From positions 14,316 through 24,740 of the forward strand of contig HF987877.1 in NCBI GenBank assembly GCA_000431135.1: a DNA stretch of 10,425 bases, written 5' to 3'. The notes beneath the pieces were generated by a model. That model saw only the letters and a list, made by a program, of their open reading frames with translations. It was not told where the DNA came from and searched no databases. Below are positions 1 to 8,256 of the stretch, piece by piece. The translations under genes were made by a program, and so were the position numbers. The DNA is from Clostridium sp. CAG:590. GTDB lineage: Bacteria > Bacillota > Clostridia > Lachnospirales > Lachnospiraceae. Numbering within the stretch: the stretch's first letter is position 1; each line of letters begins with the position of its first letter.

Positions 1-9
1 GTGTAGAAT

Positions 10-2187
10 ATGTTTGAACCAGGTACGATCATCCAGAATCGATATGAAATTATAGAAGAAGTAGGCACTGGCGGAATGTCAGTTGTGTATAAGGCCAAAT
101 GTCATGTATTGAACCGTTATGTTGCAATCAAGGTATTGAAGCCTGAATTTGCAGATGATAAGAGTTTTGTCAGCAAATTCCGGGTCGAGGCACAGTCGGC
201 AGCAGGACTTTCCCATCCGAATATTGTGAATGTATATGATGTGGGAGAGGAAAACGGTTACTATTATATAGTAATGGAATTAGTAGAAGGAATTACGCTG
301 AAGGAATATATTCAGCAGAATGGAAGACTGCCATATGCGACGGCATTGAATTTCATTACACAGATCTGCTCCGGCATTGAGGCGGCACATGAGCATCATA
401 CCATTCACAGGGATATCAAACCACAGAATATTATTGTATCAAAGAATGGTACATTGAAGGTTACAGATTTTGGAATTGCCAAAGCAGCAACTTCTAATAC
501 GATTGCATCAAGTGCAATGGGAAGTGTACATTATATTTCTCCGGAACAGGCTCGTGGTGGTTATTCGGATGAGAGATCGGACATTTACTCATTGGGAATT
601 ACGTTATATGAGATGCTTACGGGCAGAGTACCATTTGAAGGAGAGAATAATGTAACCGTAGCATTAATGCATATTCAAAGTGAGATTATTCCGCCGCGTG
701 AGTATTATCCGGATATTCCGGTTGGAATTGAACGGATCGTTTTGAAGGCAACACAGAAGAAACCGGAACGCAGATATCTGACTACGAGTGCAATGCTTGC
801 AGATTTGAAAAAGATTGCATTAGATCCTAATGCAAATGTTGGAATTACCAATACAATGGTGTCTGACAGTGCACCAACGATACAGATTTCAGAAGATGAA
901 TTATCGGCAATCAACAATGCAACCGGCAGACAGGAAGGAATATCCATGTTTCCGGTTGATCAGCCTAGAAGAAACAGTGAACTGGAAGAAGCAAATACGG
1001 AATTAGAAAAATTGTATAATGAATCGGAGTATGAGGATGACGATGATGAGGATGAATATGATGATGACGATGATGTGTTTGACGAAAAGGATGACAAAGA
1101 TTCATTAGATCCAAAGATGGAGAAGCTGATCACAATCGGAGCAATTGCAGCAACTGTTTTGATCGCAATCATTTTGATCGTGGCAGTGGTATCGATCAGT
1201 GGTATTGGAAAAAAGAAGAATGCAACAACGGAAGCAGCATCTTCTACAGAAGCGACGGCAGATACAATGATCTCTGTGGTCAACATGGACGAAGAGGAGG
1301 CAACGGAAGCGTTAGATAAGGCTGGAATTGCTTATGAGATTGAGAGAGAATATAGTGATACCTTTGAAGAGGGGAAAGTAATCAGCCAGAGTATTGAGGA
1401 AGGAACCAAATTAAAAGAGGATGACCGTGTTAAACTGATCATCAGTAAGGGTCAGGAAATGGTGGATGTTCCGGATGTAACAGGTAAGACTTCCGATGAA
1501 GCACAGACAACATTAACAGCAGCCGGATTCAAGGTAGAGATTGATGAAGAGAATGATGATGAAGTAGAAGAGGGAAAAGTAATCAGTCAGACTCCGGAAG
1601 GTAATGGAAAAGCGGCTAAGAAATCAACGGTTACCATTGTTGTCAGCAAGGGAAAAGAAGTAAAAGTAGTGGAAGTTCCGGATCTCAAGAAGATGTCGAT
1701 CAAGGATGCGGAGAAGGCTTTATCTGATGCCAAATTAAAACTTGGTAATGTAAATCAGGAATATAGTGATACAATAAAAGAGGGACTGGTTATTACACAG
1801 AGCGTGGAGGCCGGTGTAGAAGTCAAAGAAGGTGCAGAAGTATCTATTACGATCAGTAAGGGTAAGAAGCCGGATACAACACAGGCATCTAAGACCACGT
1901 ACAAGGCAACATTTTCCGGTTCCATCAGTAACAGCAGTTACTCTTTCCCGGAGGGTGGACAGATTAAGGTTACCGTCAAATTACAGGCAGATGGTAAGAC
2001 ACATGTTTTAGTACAGGATTATTATGATGAAGCATCTTTGCCTTTGGATGGATCTTCCTTTGGCTCAATAACAGGTATTAAAGATAAGTCTAATATTTCT
2101 TTAGTATACAGTGTGCAGGATGCAAATGGAAATGACATAACGGGTAATTTCTCATCGACCTTACAGGCGAGTCTGAAAGCGGAGTAA
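10..2187 (+). CDS. prkC: PASTA-domain Ser/Thr protein kinase (PrkC/PknB/Stk family)
   Basis: Membrane-anchored eukaryotic-type Ser/Thr kinase; the family senses muropeptide or lipid II outside the cell through PASTA repeats and phosphorylates cell-wall, division and translation proteins. The 725-aa protein has a kinase domain at about residues 12-270: glycine loop GTGGMSVVY (19-27), catalytic Lys41 (VAIK), HRDIKPQN (133-140), DFG (153-155) and SPE (177-179) after an activation loop with Thr161/Thr164. A linker contains a very acidic stretch (339-363), followed by one membrane segment (about 372-398). Three extracellular PASTA repeats follow (about 418-481, 484-549, 553-618), then a roughly 100-residue tail without PASTA character. 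The ATG at 10 gives the normal kinase N-terminus. A TAG at 4-6 could end the preceding gene, which in this conserved cluster is usually the PP2C phosphatase Stp, but too little is visible to annotate it. First complete gene of the prkC-rsgA-rpe-thiN cluster; rsgA starts 3 nt after its stop. Confidence 0.97.
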   Translation: MFEPGTIIQNRYEIIEEVGTGGMSVVYKAKCHVLNRYVAIKVLKPEFADDKSFVSKFRVEAQSAAGLSHPNIVNVYDVGEENGYYYIVMELVEGITLKEYIQQNGRLPYATALNFITQICSGIEAAHEHHTIHRDIKPQNIIVSKNGTLKVTDFGIAKAATSNTIASSAMGSVHYISPEQARGGYSDERSDIYSLGITLYEMLTGRVPFEGENNVTVALMHIQSEIIPPREYYPDIPVGIERIVLKATQKKPERRYLTTSAMLADLKKIALDPNANVGITNTMVSDSAPTIQISEDELSAINNATGRQEGISMFPVDQPRRNSELEEANTELEKLYNESEYEDDDDEDEYDDDDDVFDEKDDKDSLDPKMEKLITIGAIAATVLIAIILIVAVVSISGIGKKKNATTEAASSTEATADTMISVVNMDEEEATEALDKAGIAYEIEREYSDTFEEGKVISQSIEEGTKLKEDDRVKLIISKGQEMVDVPDVTGKTSDEAQTTLTAAGFKVEIDEENDDEVEEGKVISQTPEGNGKAAKKSTVTIVVSKGKEVKVVEVPDLKKMSIKDAEKALSDAKLKLGNVNQEYSDTIKEGLVITQSVEAGVEVKEGAEVSITISKGKKPDTTQASKTTYKATFSGSISNSSYSFPEGGQIKVTVKLQADGKTHVLVQDYYDEASLPLDGSSFGSITGIKDKSNISLVYSVQDANGNDITGNFSSTLQASLKAE
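1033..1101 (+). repeat. Low-complexity GAT/GAC/GAG run encoding an acidic linker
   Basis: Within prkC the coding strand is dominated by GAT, GAC and GAG codons, giving an almost uninterrupted Asp/Glu stretch (protein residues about 342-364) just before the transmembrane helix. The antisense strand of this run reads as a serine-rich open frame, which is a by-product and not a gene. Confidence 0.8.
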
Positions 2188-2190
2188 TCA

Positions 2191-3066
2191 ATGAAGGGAA
2201 AGATTATTAAAGGGATTGCAGGTTTTTATTATGTATATGCCAAGGGTAGTACGTATGAATGCAAAGCCAAAGGAAAATTTCGGAATCAAAAAGTAAAACC
2301 ATTAGTTGGTGATGATGTAGAGATCACCGTATTAGACGAAAAAGAATGTCTTGGTAATATCGATCAGATATTACCAAGACATTCTGAGTTGATACGCCCT
2401 GCTGTGGCAAATGTAGATCAGACAATGGTGGTATTTGCAGCGGCATCACCGGATCCGAATTTTAATCTGCTGGATCGTTTTTTGATCATGATGGCGCGTC
2501 AGAAGGTAAGTACGATCATATGTTTTAACAAAATGGATCTGGTGGATGAAGCTGTAATTGAGGAGTACAAAGGGATATACAAAGATAGCGGATGCCGGAT
2601 ATTAAGTGCGAGCACATATGAAGAACATGGAATGGATAAGATCCGTGAGGTGCTGGCGAGTAAAACAACGGCTTTAGCCGGTCCGTCCGGTGTTGGTAAG
2701 TCATCTATCATGAATTTACTGAATCCGGATGCGAATATGGATACCGGTGCAATCAGTCAAAAGATACAGCGCGGCAGGCATACGACAAGACATTCCGAGA
2801 TTCTGCCAATTGGAGAGAACACATATTTAATGGACACACCGGGCTTTAGTTCTATCTATTTTTATGATTTAGAGCCGGAAGAGCTCAAAACATATTACAA
2901 GGAATTTACAGAGTATGAACCTTATTGCAGATTTGGAGGCTGTAATCATGTGGGCGAGCGTGAATGTGGTGTGAAGCAGGCAGTTAATGATGGTGAGATT
3001 GCACGGTCAAGGTATGATAATTATTGTCTGTTTTTTGAAGAACTAAAAGATAAACGCAAATATTGA
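2191..3066 (+). CDS. rsgA: Ribosome small subunit-dependent GTPase A (RsgA/YloQ)
   Basis: Circularly permuted GTPase that checks and completes late 30S subunit maturation. The 291-aa protein has an N-terminal OB-fold (about 1-65), then the GTPase motifs in permuted order: G4 NKMD (113-116), G5 SAS (139-141), G1 GPSGVGKS (164-171), G2 around Thr198-Thr199 in a GRHTTR context, and G3 DTPG (215-218). The C-terminal zinc knuckle is intact, with Cys246, Cys251, His253 and Cys259. Length is normal for the family. The ATG at 2191 follows GGAG (2181-2184, inside the end of prkC) by 6 nt, so translation is probably coupled to prkC. PrkC is known to phosphorylate this GTPase in Bacillus, which fits the conserved adjacency. 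Confidence 0.97.
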   Translation: MKGKIIKGIAGFYYVYAKGSTYECKAKGKFRNQKVKPLVGDDVEITVLDEKECLGNIDQILPRHSELIRPAVANVDQTMVVFAAASPDPNFNLLDRFLIMMARQKVSTIICFNKMDLVDEAVIEEYKGIYKDSGCRILSASTYEEHGMDKIREVLASKTTALAGPSGVGKSSIMNLLNPDANMDTGAISQKIQRGRHTTRHSEILPIGENTYLMDTPGFSSIYFYDLEPEELKTYYKEFTEYEPYCRFGGCNHVGERECGVKQAVNDGEIARSRYDNYCLFFEELKDKRKY

Positions 3067-3111
3067 GCGTAAGAGAGTATATGTAGTATAGAGACAAAGA
3101 GAGGTAGAGAC

Positions 3112-3762
3112 ATGAACTATTTAGCACCATCTGTTTTATCGGCAGATTTTTCAACGTTGGGAAAGGATATTGCAGTTGTTGCATCTGCAGGAGCAGAGCT
3201 TATTCATTTAGATGTAATGGATGGTAAGTTTGTTCCGAATATTTCATTTGGCGCACCTGTCATTTCATCTGTCAGAAAGATTACAAATGCAATCTTTGAC
3301 GTACATTTAATGATTGAGGAGCCGATCCGCTATCTGAACGATTTTGTAAAGGCAGGAGCGGATATTATAACAGTGCATTATGAAGCTTGTACGGATGCAG
3401 CCAATACATTACAGGAGATTCATAAGGCGGGACTTAAGGCAGGACTTGCAATCAGTCCGGACACACCGGTTTCCGTGTTGAAACCATTTTTGAAAGAGGT
3501 GGACATGATTCTCATTATGAGTGTACATCCGGGATTTGGTGGACAGAGTTTTATTGAAGAGAGCCTGAATAAGATTGAAGATACCAGGAGCATGTTACAG
3601 GAATGTGGCAGGGATGATGTCTGGATTGAAGTAGATGGTGGAATTGGCACTGCGAATATCACAAAGGTGAAAGATGCAGGAGCAAATGTATTTGTAGCAG
3701 GCTCTGCGGTATTTAAGGGAGATATGGTGGTCAATACCAAACAATTATTAGCACTTATTTAG
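3112..3762 (+). CDS. rpe: Ribulose-phosphate 3-epimerase
   Basis: Interconverts D-ribulose 5-phosphate and D-xylulose 5-phosphate in the non-oxidative pentose phosphate pathway; a cytosolic TIM-barrel metalloenzyme. The 216-aa protein has normal length and all hallmark residues: metal ligands His32 and Asp34 in HLDVMDG (32-38), His65 in DVHLMI, and Asp175 in EVDGG. Asp34 and Asp175 are also the acid/base pair. The phosphate-binding loop SVHPGFGGQSF spans 137-147, and a second GS-rich phosphate loop lies near VAGSAVF (195-201). GAGG (3101-3104) precedes the ATG by 7 nt. A 45-nt gap separates it from rsgA; it looks cotranscribed with rsgA and thiN. Confidence 0.98.
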   Translation: MNYLAPSVLSADFSTLGKDIAVVASAGAELIHLDVMDGKFVPNISFGAPVISSVRKITNAIFDVHLMIEEPIRYLNDFVKAGADIITVHYEACTDAANTLQEIHKAGLKAGLAISPDTPVSVLKPFLKEVDMILIMSVHPGFGGQSFIEESLNKIEDTRSMLQECGRDDVWIEVDGGIGTANITKVKDAGANVFVAGSAVFKGDMVVNTKQLLALI

Positions 3763-3776
3763 AATGGAGTAAGAAT

Positions 3777-4478
3777 ATGAAACATATTGTTATCATATCC
3801 GGAGGTTCTTTGAATCCTGCATTCGTAAAGACGTATATGAAGAGTCTGTCGTATGACAGACTCTTTGTTGCAGATAAAGGATTGGAATATGCAAAAACAT
3901 TGGAGCTTATACCGGATTATGTAGTAGGGGATTTTGATACGGTAAATGCAGATATTTTAGATGAATACGAACAAAAGGCAGAACAATCCGGACAAATTGT
4001 TGTCGAGAGACATCCGGCAAGAAAAGATGAAACAGATACGGAACTGGCGGTGTGGAAAGCAATGGAAGAGGGTGCAGAACAGATCACGTTGTTTGGGGCA
4101 ACCGGAACACGTTTAGATCATGTGTTTGCAAACGTGGGTCTGTTAAAACAGACTGTTGAACGGAATATAGAAATGTTCATTGTGGATGAGACCAATCGGA
4201 TTCGGATCGTAGATGGACAGTGCCGGCCGGAATGTTGTATTCGAAAAGAACAACACTTTGGAACATATCTTTCCCTGGTTGCACTGACAGACGAGGTATG
4301 CGGTGTGACGTTGAGGGGATTAGAGTATTCGTTAACAAATGCAACAATTTATCGGGGAAGCAGCCGGACGGTCAGTAATCAGATGGCAGAAAAAAGAGCA
4401 TACATTTCCATACGAAAGGGACAACTGCTTATAATGGAAAGCAGTGATGAATGGAAAATGGATGCTCCTATAATGTAA
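3777..4478 (+). CDS. thiN: Thiamine pyrophosphokinase
   Basis: Transfers pyrophosphate from ATP to thiamine to make thiamine diphosphate, the cofactor of transketolase among others. The 233-aa protein shows the family motifs: ADKG (32-35), GDFDT (51-55), KDETDTE (83-89), which holds the acidic Mg/ATP residues, and GATGTRLDH (107-115). The C-terminal beta-sandwich thiamine-binding domain has the conserved SN pair at 200-201. GGAG (3766-3769) lies 7 nt before the ATG, and the rpe stop is 14 nt upstream, so rpe and thiN are clearly operonic. No TPP riboswitch is possible in so short a gap. A perfect 11-bp hairpin lies near the start of the coding region (3840-3865). The stop lies only 5 nt from the stop of the convergent phosphate transporter. 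Confidence 0.95.
   Translation: MKHIVIISGGSLNPAFVKTYMKSLSYDRLFVADKGLEYAKTLELIPDYVVGDFDTVNADILDEYEQKAEQSGQIVVERHPARKDETDTELAVWKAMEEGAEQITLFGATGTRLDHVFANVGLLKQTVERNIEMFIVDETNRIRIVDGQCRPECCIRKEQHFGTYLSLVALTDEVCGVTLRGLEYSLTNATIYRGSSRTVSNQMAEKRAYISIRKGQLLIMESSDEWKMDAPIM
3840..3865 (+). other. Perfect 11-bp hairpin inside thiN
   Basis: Positions 3840-3850 (AAGAGTCTGTC) pair perfectly with 3855-3865 (GACAGACTCTT) around a GTAT loop, about 63 nt into thiN. The following bases are TGTTG, so there is no full U-tract. It could be an mRNA hairpin, a weak attenuator or pause site, or chance. No homologous structure is known to me here. Confidence 0.6.
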
Positions 4479-4483
4479 TCCGG

Positions 4484-6427
4484 TTATTTTTTGTGTTTGT
4501 CGGAAGCTTTTTTGCGATTCTTTGTATCTTTTTTATTTACTTCCGTTTTCAGCGCTTTCTTTTTGATAGAATCTGTTTTTGATGGGTTAGCTGCTGTCTT
4601 TTTGGAATCATTTGAATCCGGGACAGTAACCGGTTTGGCAGGTTCTTCTAATACAGGTGTAATATACTGTGATTCGTAATAGTGATAGAGCGCTTTGTAT
4701 TCTTCGCTGAAACTATCATTAGCATGTCCATGCATTTCATCAAAATCACGGTCATTTCCTACACGTTTTACAATGTGGAGGGAAATGTTTGCACAGTGGG
4801 AAGAGATACGTTCAAAACTAGTTACCAGATCAACTAATGCAATACCACCTTCAATTCCACAGTCGCCGGATTGGAGACGTTCTACATGGTGTGCTTTTAT
4901 AACTTCTTTTAGTTTGTCAATAATCTCTGCCAATGGCTCAATACGGATAGCGGCTGACGCATTATCGTGTTTGAAGGCTTCAAATGTAGTCTTCATAGTA
5001 TTGTCTACTGCCTGAATGATTGCCTCCACTTCCTGATGTCCTGCAGGAGAGAAGTGAATGTTCTGTGCGTTCTTGTCCTGAGCCACATAGAATATGTTGA
5101 TACAGTGATCGCCCATACGTTCAAAGTCGCTGACAGAGTTCAGAATCTCGGATACCACTAAACGGTCATCTTTGGATAACCGTTTGGAATTAATCTTCAC
5201 AATGTAGGAAGAAAGGGAGCTTTCACATTTGTCGATGAAAGATTCGTTCTCGTCTAAGATTGCCTGTTTGGAGGCATCATAGTTATAAATAAGATCAGTT
5301 GCAATCTTATAGTTCTCATAAATAGCATCCGCCATAGAGCAGATTACATGTTTACACTGTTCCAATGCGATGGTTGGTGTATTTAACAGCATATCGTCCA
5401 ATGTGGCAAGTTCTTTGTCTGTTTTGGATATCTCATCATCACCGATGATCTTTCCTGTAAGGTTACCAAACTTTTCACTAAATGGAAGCAGGATCATACT
5501 GGTTAAGAAGTTAAACAGAAAATGGACATTTGCAATGTCACCACGGTTCACTGTATTGTTCCAGAAACTGATTCCTACGGTATAATAGATTCCGTATATA
5601 AGGATGGTAAATACAAAGGCACCAAATATATTAAATAATAAATAGCTGAGAGAAACACGTTTCGCTTTCTTATTCGCACCGATACCACCTAAAATGATGG
5701 TCATACATTTTCCGAGGTTCTGTCCGATGATGATCGGAACGGCAGTCGCGTAACTTACACTTCCGGTTGCGGATAAAGCCTGTAAGATTCCGACGGAAGC
5801 GGAAGAACTTTGTATGATAGCGGTAATGACTAAACCAATCAGAATGCCGAGTACAGGATTCTGGAAAGAAGTAAATGCCTGCTGGAAAGTTGGGGAATCT
5901 TTTAATGGAGCAAATACACTTTCCATCGTTGTCATACCGTAAAATAAAACACCAAGACCAACCAGAATTCCGGCAATATCCTTCGCTTTTTTCTTTTTAG
6001 TGAACAAGAGGATAAAGGCACCGACACCTACAAGCATTGGAGCAAAGGAAGATGGCTTGAGTAACTTTAAGATTAAATTGTCAGAACCGAGATCGCCTAA
6101 ACGAAGAATCTGTGCGGTTACGGTACTACCTACATTTGCACCCATGACAACAGGGATTGCCTGATAAAGTTTCATAATACCAGCATTCACAAAACCGATC
6201 AGCATGATCGTCGTAGCAGCGGAACTCTGAATAATAGCAGTAACTCCGGCCCCAAGTCCCCAGCCTTTTACATATCCGATACCTTTTCGTTTACCGGTGG
6301 TCAGTTTTTCTAAGATTCTCTCTAATCCGGAACCGGCTAATTTCTCTAAAGATGACCCCATGAGACTCATTCCGTATAGAAAGAGTCCGATGCCTCCTAA
6401 AAGCTGCAATATTGATAAAATGTCCAT
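4484..6427 (-). CDS. Na+/phosphate cotransporter with PhoU-like domain (NptA/YjbB type)
   Basis: Inner-membrane sodium-dependent phosphate transporter of the Na/Pi-cotransporter II family. The 647-aa protein has two inverted Na_Pi_cotrans repeats with the signature QSS motifs at 67-69 and 206-208 (IIQSSAATT and IIQSSSASV) and the paired GANVGST (96-102) and GQNLGK (235-240) loops. About eight to ten hydrophobic segments are visible up to about residue 320. A cytoplasmic helical PhoU-like domain follows (about 340-560), with the paired PhoU signatures FERMGDH (435-441) and FERISSH (538-544). The last 50 residues or so form a Pro/Ser then Lys-rich tail, probably disordered. The start is fixed by AGGAGG (6434-6439 on the complement), 6 nt before the ATG. 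The upstream region contains four PhoP-like boxes, suggesting induction by phosphate starvation. PhoU-fused members may also regulate phosphate flux. Convergent with thiN. Confidence 0.95.
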   Translation of the reverse strand: MDILSILQLLGGIGLFLYGMSLMGSSLEKLAGSGLERILEKLTTGKRKGIGYVKGWGLGAGVTAIIQSSAATTIMLIGFVNAGIMKLYQAIPVVMGANVGSTVTAQILRLGDLGSDNLILKLLKPSSFAPMLVGVGAFILLFTKKKKAKDIAGILVGLGVLFYGMTTMESVFAPLKDSPTFQQAFTSFQNPVLGILIGLVITAIIQSSSASVGILQALSATGSVSYATAVPIIIGQNLGKCMTIILGGIGANKKAKRVSLSYLLFNIFGAFVFTILIYGIYYTVGISFWNNTVNRGDIANVHFLFNFLTSMILLPFSEKFGNLTGKIIGDDEISKTDKELATLDDMLLNTPTIALEQCKHVICSMADAIYENYKIATDLIYNYDASKQAILDENESFIDKCESSLSSYIVKINSKRLSKDDRLVVSEILNSVSDFERMGDHCINIFYVAQDKNAQNIHFSPAGHQEVEAIIQAVDNTMKTTFEAFKHDNASAAIRIEPLAEIIDKLKEVIKAHHVERLQSGDCGIEGGIALVDLVTSFERISSHCANISLHIVKRVGNDRDFDEMHGHANDSFSEEYKALYHYYESQYITPVLEEPAKPVTVPDSNDSKKTAANPSKTDSIKKKALKTEVNKKDTKNRKKASDKHKK

Positions 6428-6441
6428 TTTTCTCCTCCTGC

Positions 6442-6470
6442 TTTACTTAGATTTCATAAAAGTAAGTAAA
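6442..6470 (-). promoter_or_regulatory. 8-bp inverted repeat in the phosphate transporter leader
   Basis: TTTACTTA (6442-6449) and TAAGTAAA (6463-6470) are exact inverted copies with a 13-nt spacer, ending just upstream of the transporter ribosome binding site. It could form a weak AU-rich leader hairpin or be an operator half-site pair. Function unknown. Confidence 0.4.
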
Positions 6471-6479
6471 TGGTGTTAT

Positions 6480-6518
6480 TGTTGAAATTATGTTAAATGC
6501 ATGTATGATTTATGTTAA
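6480..6518 (-). promoter_or_regulatory. Putative Pho box: four PhoP-type repeats at 11-bp period
   Basis: Read on the minus strand, toward the phosphate transporter, the boxes are TTAACA (6513-6518), CATACA (6502-6507), TTAACA (6491-6496) and TCAACA (6480-6485). Each is separated by exactly 5 bp. Firmicute PhoP binds TT(A/C/T)A(C/T)A-like repeats with spacers of about 5 bp, usually several in a row. Two boxes are perfect and two are degenerate. The block ends 52 bp upstream of the transporter start codon, a normal place for PhoP activation. The visible -35/-10 elements downstream are weak, as expected of an activator-dependent promoter. The binding protein itself is inferred. Confidence 0.65.
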
Positions 6519-6588
6519 ATCACACACGACAATATTATAAGTTTTTTTTATTTGTTTGTCACTATGTATTTTTATTATTCTAAAAAAT

Positions 6589-6617
6589 TTGAAAAAAATG
6601 TGTTTATATGATAGAAT
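6589..6617 (+). promoter_or_regulatory. Predicted sigma-A promoter of putP
   Basis: TTGAAA (6589-6594) and TAGAAT (6612-6617) are separated by 17 bp. The start codon at 6651 follows, with AAGGAG (6636-6641) 9 nt before the ATG. Each hexamer matches 4-5 of the 6 consensus bases, and the spacing is optimal. Confidence 0.7.
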
Positions 6618-6650
6618 AAGTCATATTTTTGTGTTAAGGAGAAAACGAGT

Positions 6651-8228
6651 ATGACAGATTCATTAGTATGGATTCTGCTTGCATTTGCAGTGTACATGTG
6701 CGTCATGATTGTGATTGGTGCCAGATATGCAAAGCAGACAAAGAATTCAGAGGACTATTTCCTTGGAGGAAGAAATTTAAATGGATGGGTAGCAGCATTG
6801 TCTGCACAGGCATCCGATATGAGCGGATGGTTGTTAATGGGATTACCGGGAAGCGTATATGCGTTTGGTACCGGACAGGCATGGATTGCAGTCGGACTAT
6901 TTATTGGTACTGTATGTAACTGGCTGTTTGTTTCATCCAGATTAAGAAGATATACGATCTGTGCAGATAATGCATTGACATTCCCTTCTTATCTGGAAAA
7001 TCGTTTCCATGATAAGAAGCAGATTTTGTTGGTAGCATCTTCCGTTGTAATTGTAATTTTCTTTTTGGTGTATACTGCATCAGCATTGACAGCGGGTGGT
7101 AAACTATTTGCTTCCGTATTTGGCATTGATTATACAGTGGCATTGACAATTGGTGCGGCTGTTATTCTGATCTATACATTTTTAGGCGGATTTATGGCAG
7201 TGTGTGTAACGGATTTCATTCAGGGTATGCTGATGCTTGCAGGAATCTTGTGTGTACCGATTGTTGCGTATGTTTTGGTAGGGCCACAGAATGTAATATC
7301 GTTAATTGGAGAAAGTGGTGTGGCCGGTGGAGCCAGTTCATTTCTTAATATTATGCAGGATTCCGGATCACAGGTGTCACCGGTATATGTGATCTCGCAG
7401 TTAGCCTGGGGACTTGGATATTTCGGTATGCCACATATCTTAGTGCGGTTTATGGCAGTTTCAAGCGAAAAGGAATTGAAGAAATCAAAAGTGATCGCAA
7501 TTATCTGGGTTGCACTTTCTCTTAGTGCAGCAATCTTTATTGGAATATTAGGACGTGCATATCTGTATCCGACAATTCTTGGTGAGACAACAGATATATC
7601 TACGGAGAATGTATTCATAGAGATGATCAAGCAGGTATTCACACAGGATCTTCATCTTGCATTTATTGGAGGATTGTTCTTATGCGGTATTTTAGCCGCT
7701 ATCATGTCAACAGCGGATTCACAATTGCTGGTTACGGCATCTTCTGTGGCAGAAGATTTGTTTAAGGGTGTATTCCGAAAGGATGCATCTGATAAGACGG
7801 TATTAAGAGTCAGCAGAGCAACTGTTGTAATTGTGGCAGTAGTGGCATATATCATTGCATTAAATCCAAAGAGTTCAGTAATGGGACTGGTTTCCAATGC
7901 ATGGGCAGGATTTGGAGCAGCATTCGGTCCGATTGTATTGCTTTCCCTTTATTGGAAGAGAGTAAATCTGCCGGGAGCAATCGCAGGTATTGTGTCCGGT
8001 GCAGCAGCCGTACTGGTATGGGATTATATTCCGATGTTTGCAACGGGGGTAATGGATGAAAAGGGCAAAGAGATTGTGAATACGCTCGCAACACAGACCG
8101 GATTGTATTCTTTGGTGGTAGGTTTTGGAATCGGTCTGATACTGATCGTTGTGGTATCTTTGTTGACGGAGAAGCCATCCGATGAAATGATGCAGGAATT
8201 TGAAGCAATGAAGAACATGGATATTTAA
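6651..8228 (+). CDS. putP: Sodium/proline symporter PutP (SSS family)
   Basis: Inner-membrane Na+-coupled proline uptake system of the solute:sodium symporter family (LeuT fold, about 13 transmembrane segments), used for nutrition or osmoprotection. The 525-aa protein follows E. coli PutP closely from memory of that sequence. It has DYFLGGR (35-41), the Na+ site region LSAQASDMSGW (50-60) with Asp56 equivalent to the essential Asp55, LLMGLPGSVY (61-70), the WGLGYFGMPHI motif in the middle, MSTADSQLL in the Na2-site helix and AWAGFGAAFGP near the C-terminal third. Length is slightly above the usual 490-510. Transcribed from its own promoter, divergently from the phosphate transporter, and ended by the hairpin at 8257-8289, so it is probably monocistronic. 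Confidence 0.96.
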   Translation: MTDSLVWILLAFAVYMCVMIVIGARYAKQTKNSEDYFLGGRNLNGWVAALSAQASDMSGWLLMGLPGSVYAFGTGQAWIAVGLFIGTVCNWLFVSSRLRRYTICADNALTFPSYLENRFHDKKQILLVASSVVIVIFFLVYTASALTAGGKLFASVFGIDYTVALTIGAAVILIYTFLGGFMAVCVTDFIQGMLMLAGILCVPIVAYVLVGPQNVISLIGESGVAGGASSFLNIMQDSGSQVSPVYVISQLAWGLGYFGMPHILVRFMAVSSEKELKKSKVIAIIWVALSLSAAIFIGILGRAYLYPTILGETTDISTENVFIEMIKQVFTQDLHLAFIGGLFLCGILAAIMSTADSQLLVTASSVAEDLFKGVFRKDASDKTVLRVSRATVVIVAVVAYIIALNPKSSVMGLVSNAWAGFGAAFGPIVLLSLYWKRVNLPGAIAGIVSGAAAVLVWDYIPMFATGVMDEKGKEIVNTLATQTGLYSLVVGFGIGLILIVVVSLLTEKPSDEMMQEFEAMKNMDI

Positions 8229-8256
8229 GTTTAGTGAATTTCACAATGTGCATGTA

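Noticed and set aside
1..9. End of an upstream gene (TAG at 4-6), possibly the Stp phosphatase
   Set aside because: Two codons are not enough to support a gene call, although the conserved gene order makes it plausible.
960..1286. Serine-rich open frame on the minus strand
   Set aside because: It is the antisense of the acidic GAT-rich run in prkC; no ribosome binding site and no protein-like composition.
3420..3740. 106-codon minus-strand open frame inside rpe
   Set aside because: Fully antisense to a certain enzyme gene, with no supporting motifs.
4460..4500. Terminator between thiN and the phosphate transporter
   Set aside because: There is a T run after thiN, but only 3-4 bp of possible stem precede it, too weak to call.
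6521..6588. GACAA...TTGTC hairpin with T run in the divergent region
   Set aside because: Arms of only 5 bp with a long AT-rich loop; not distinguishable from background.
7220..8253. Several minus-strand open frames (up to 140 codons) across putP
   Set aside because: Antisense by-products of a strongly recognised transporter; no start signals or recognisable domains.
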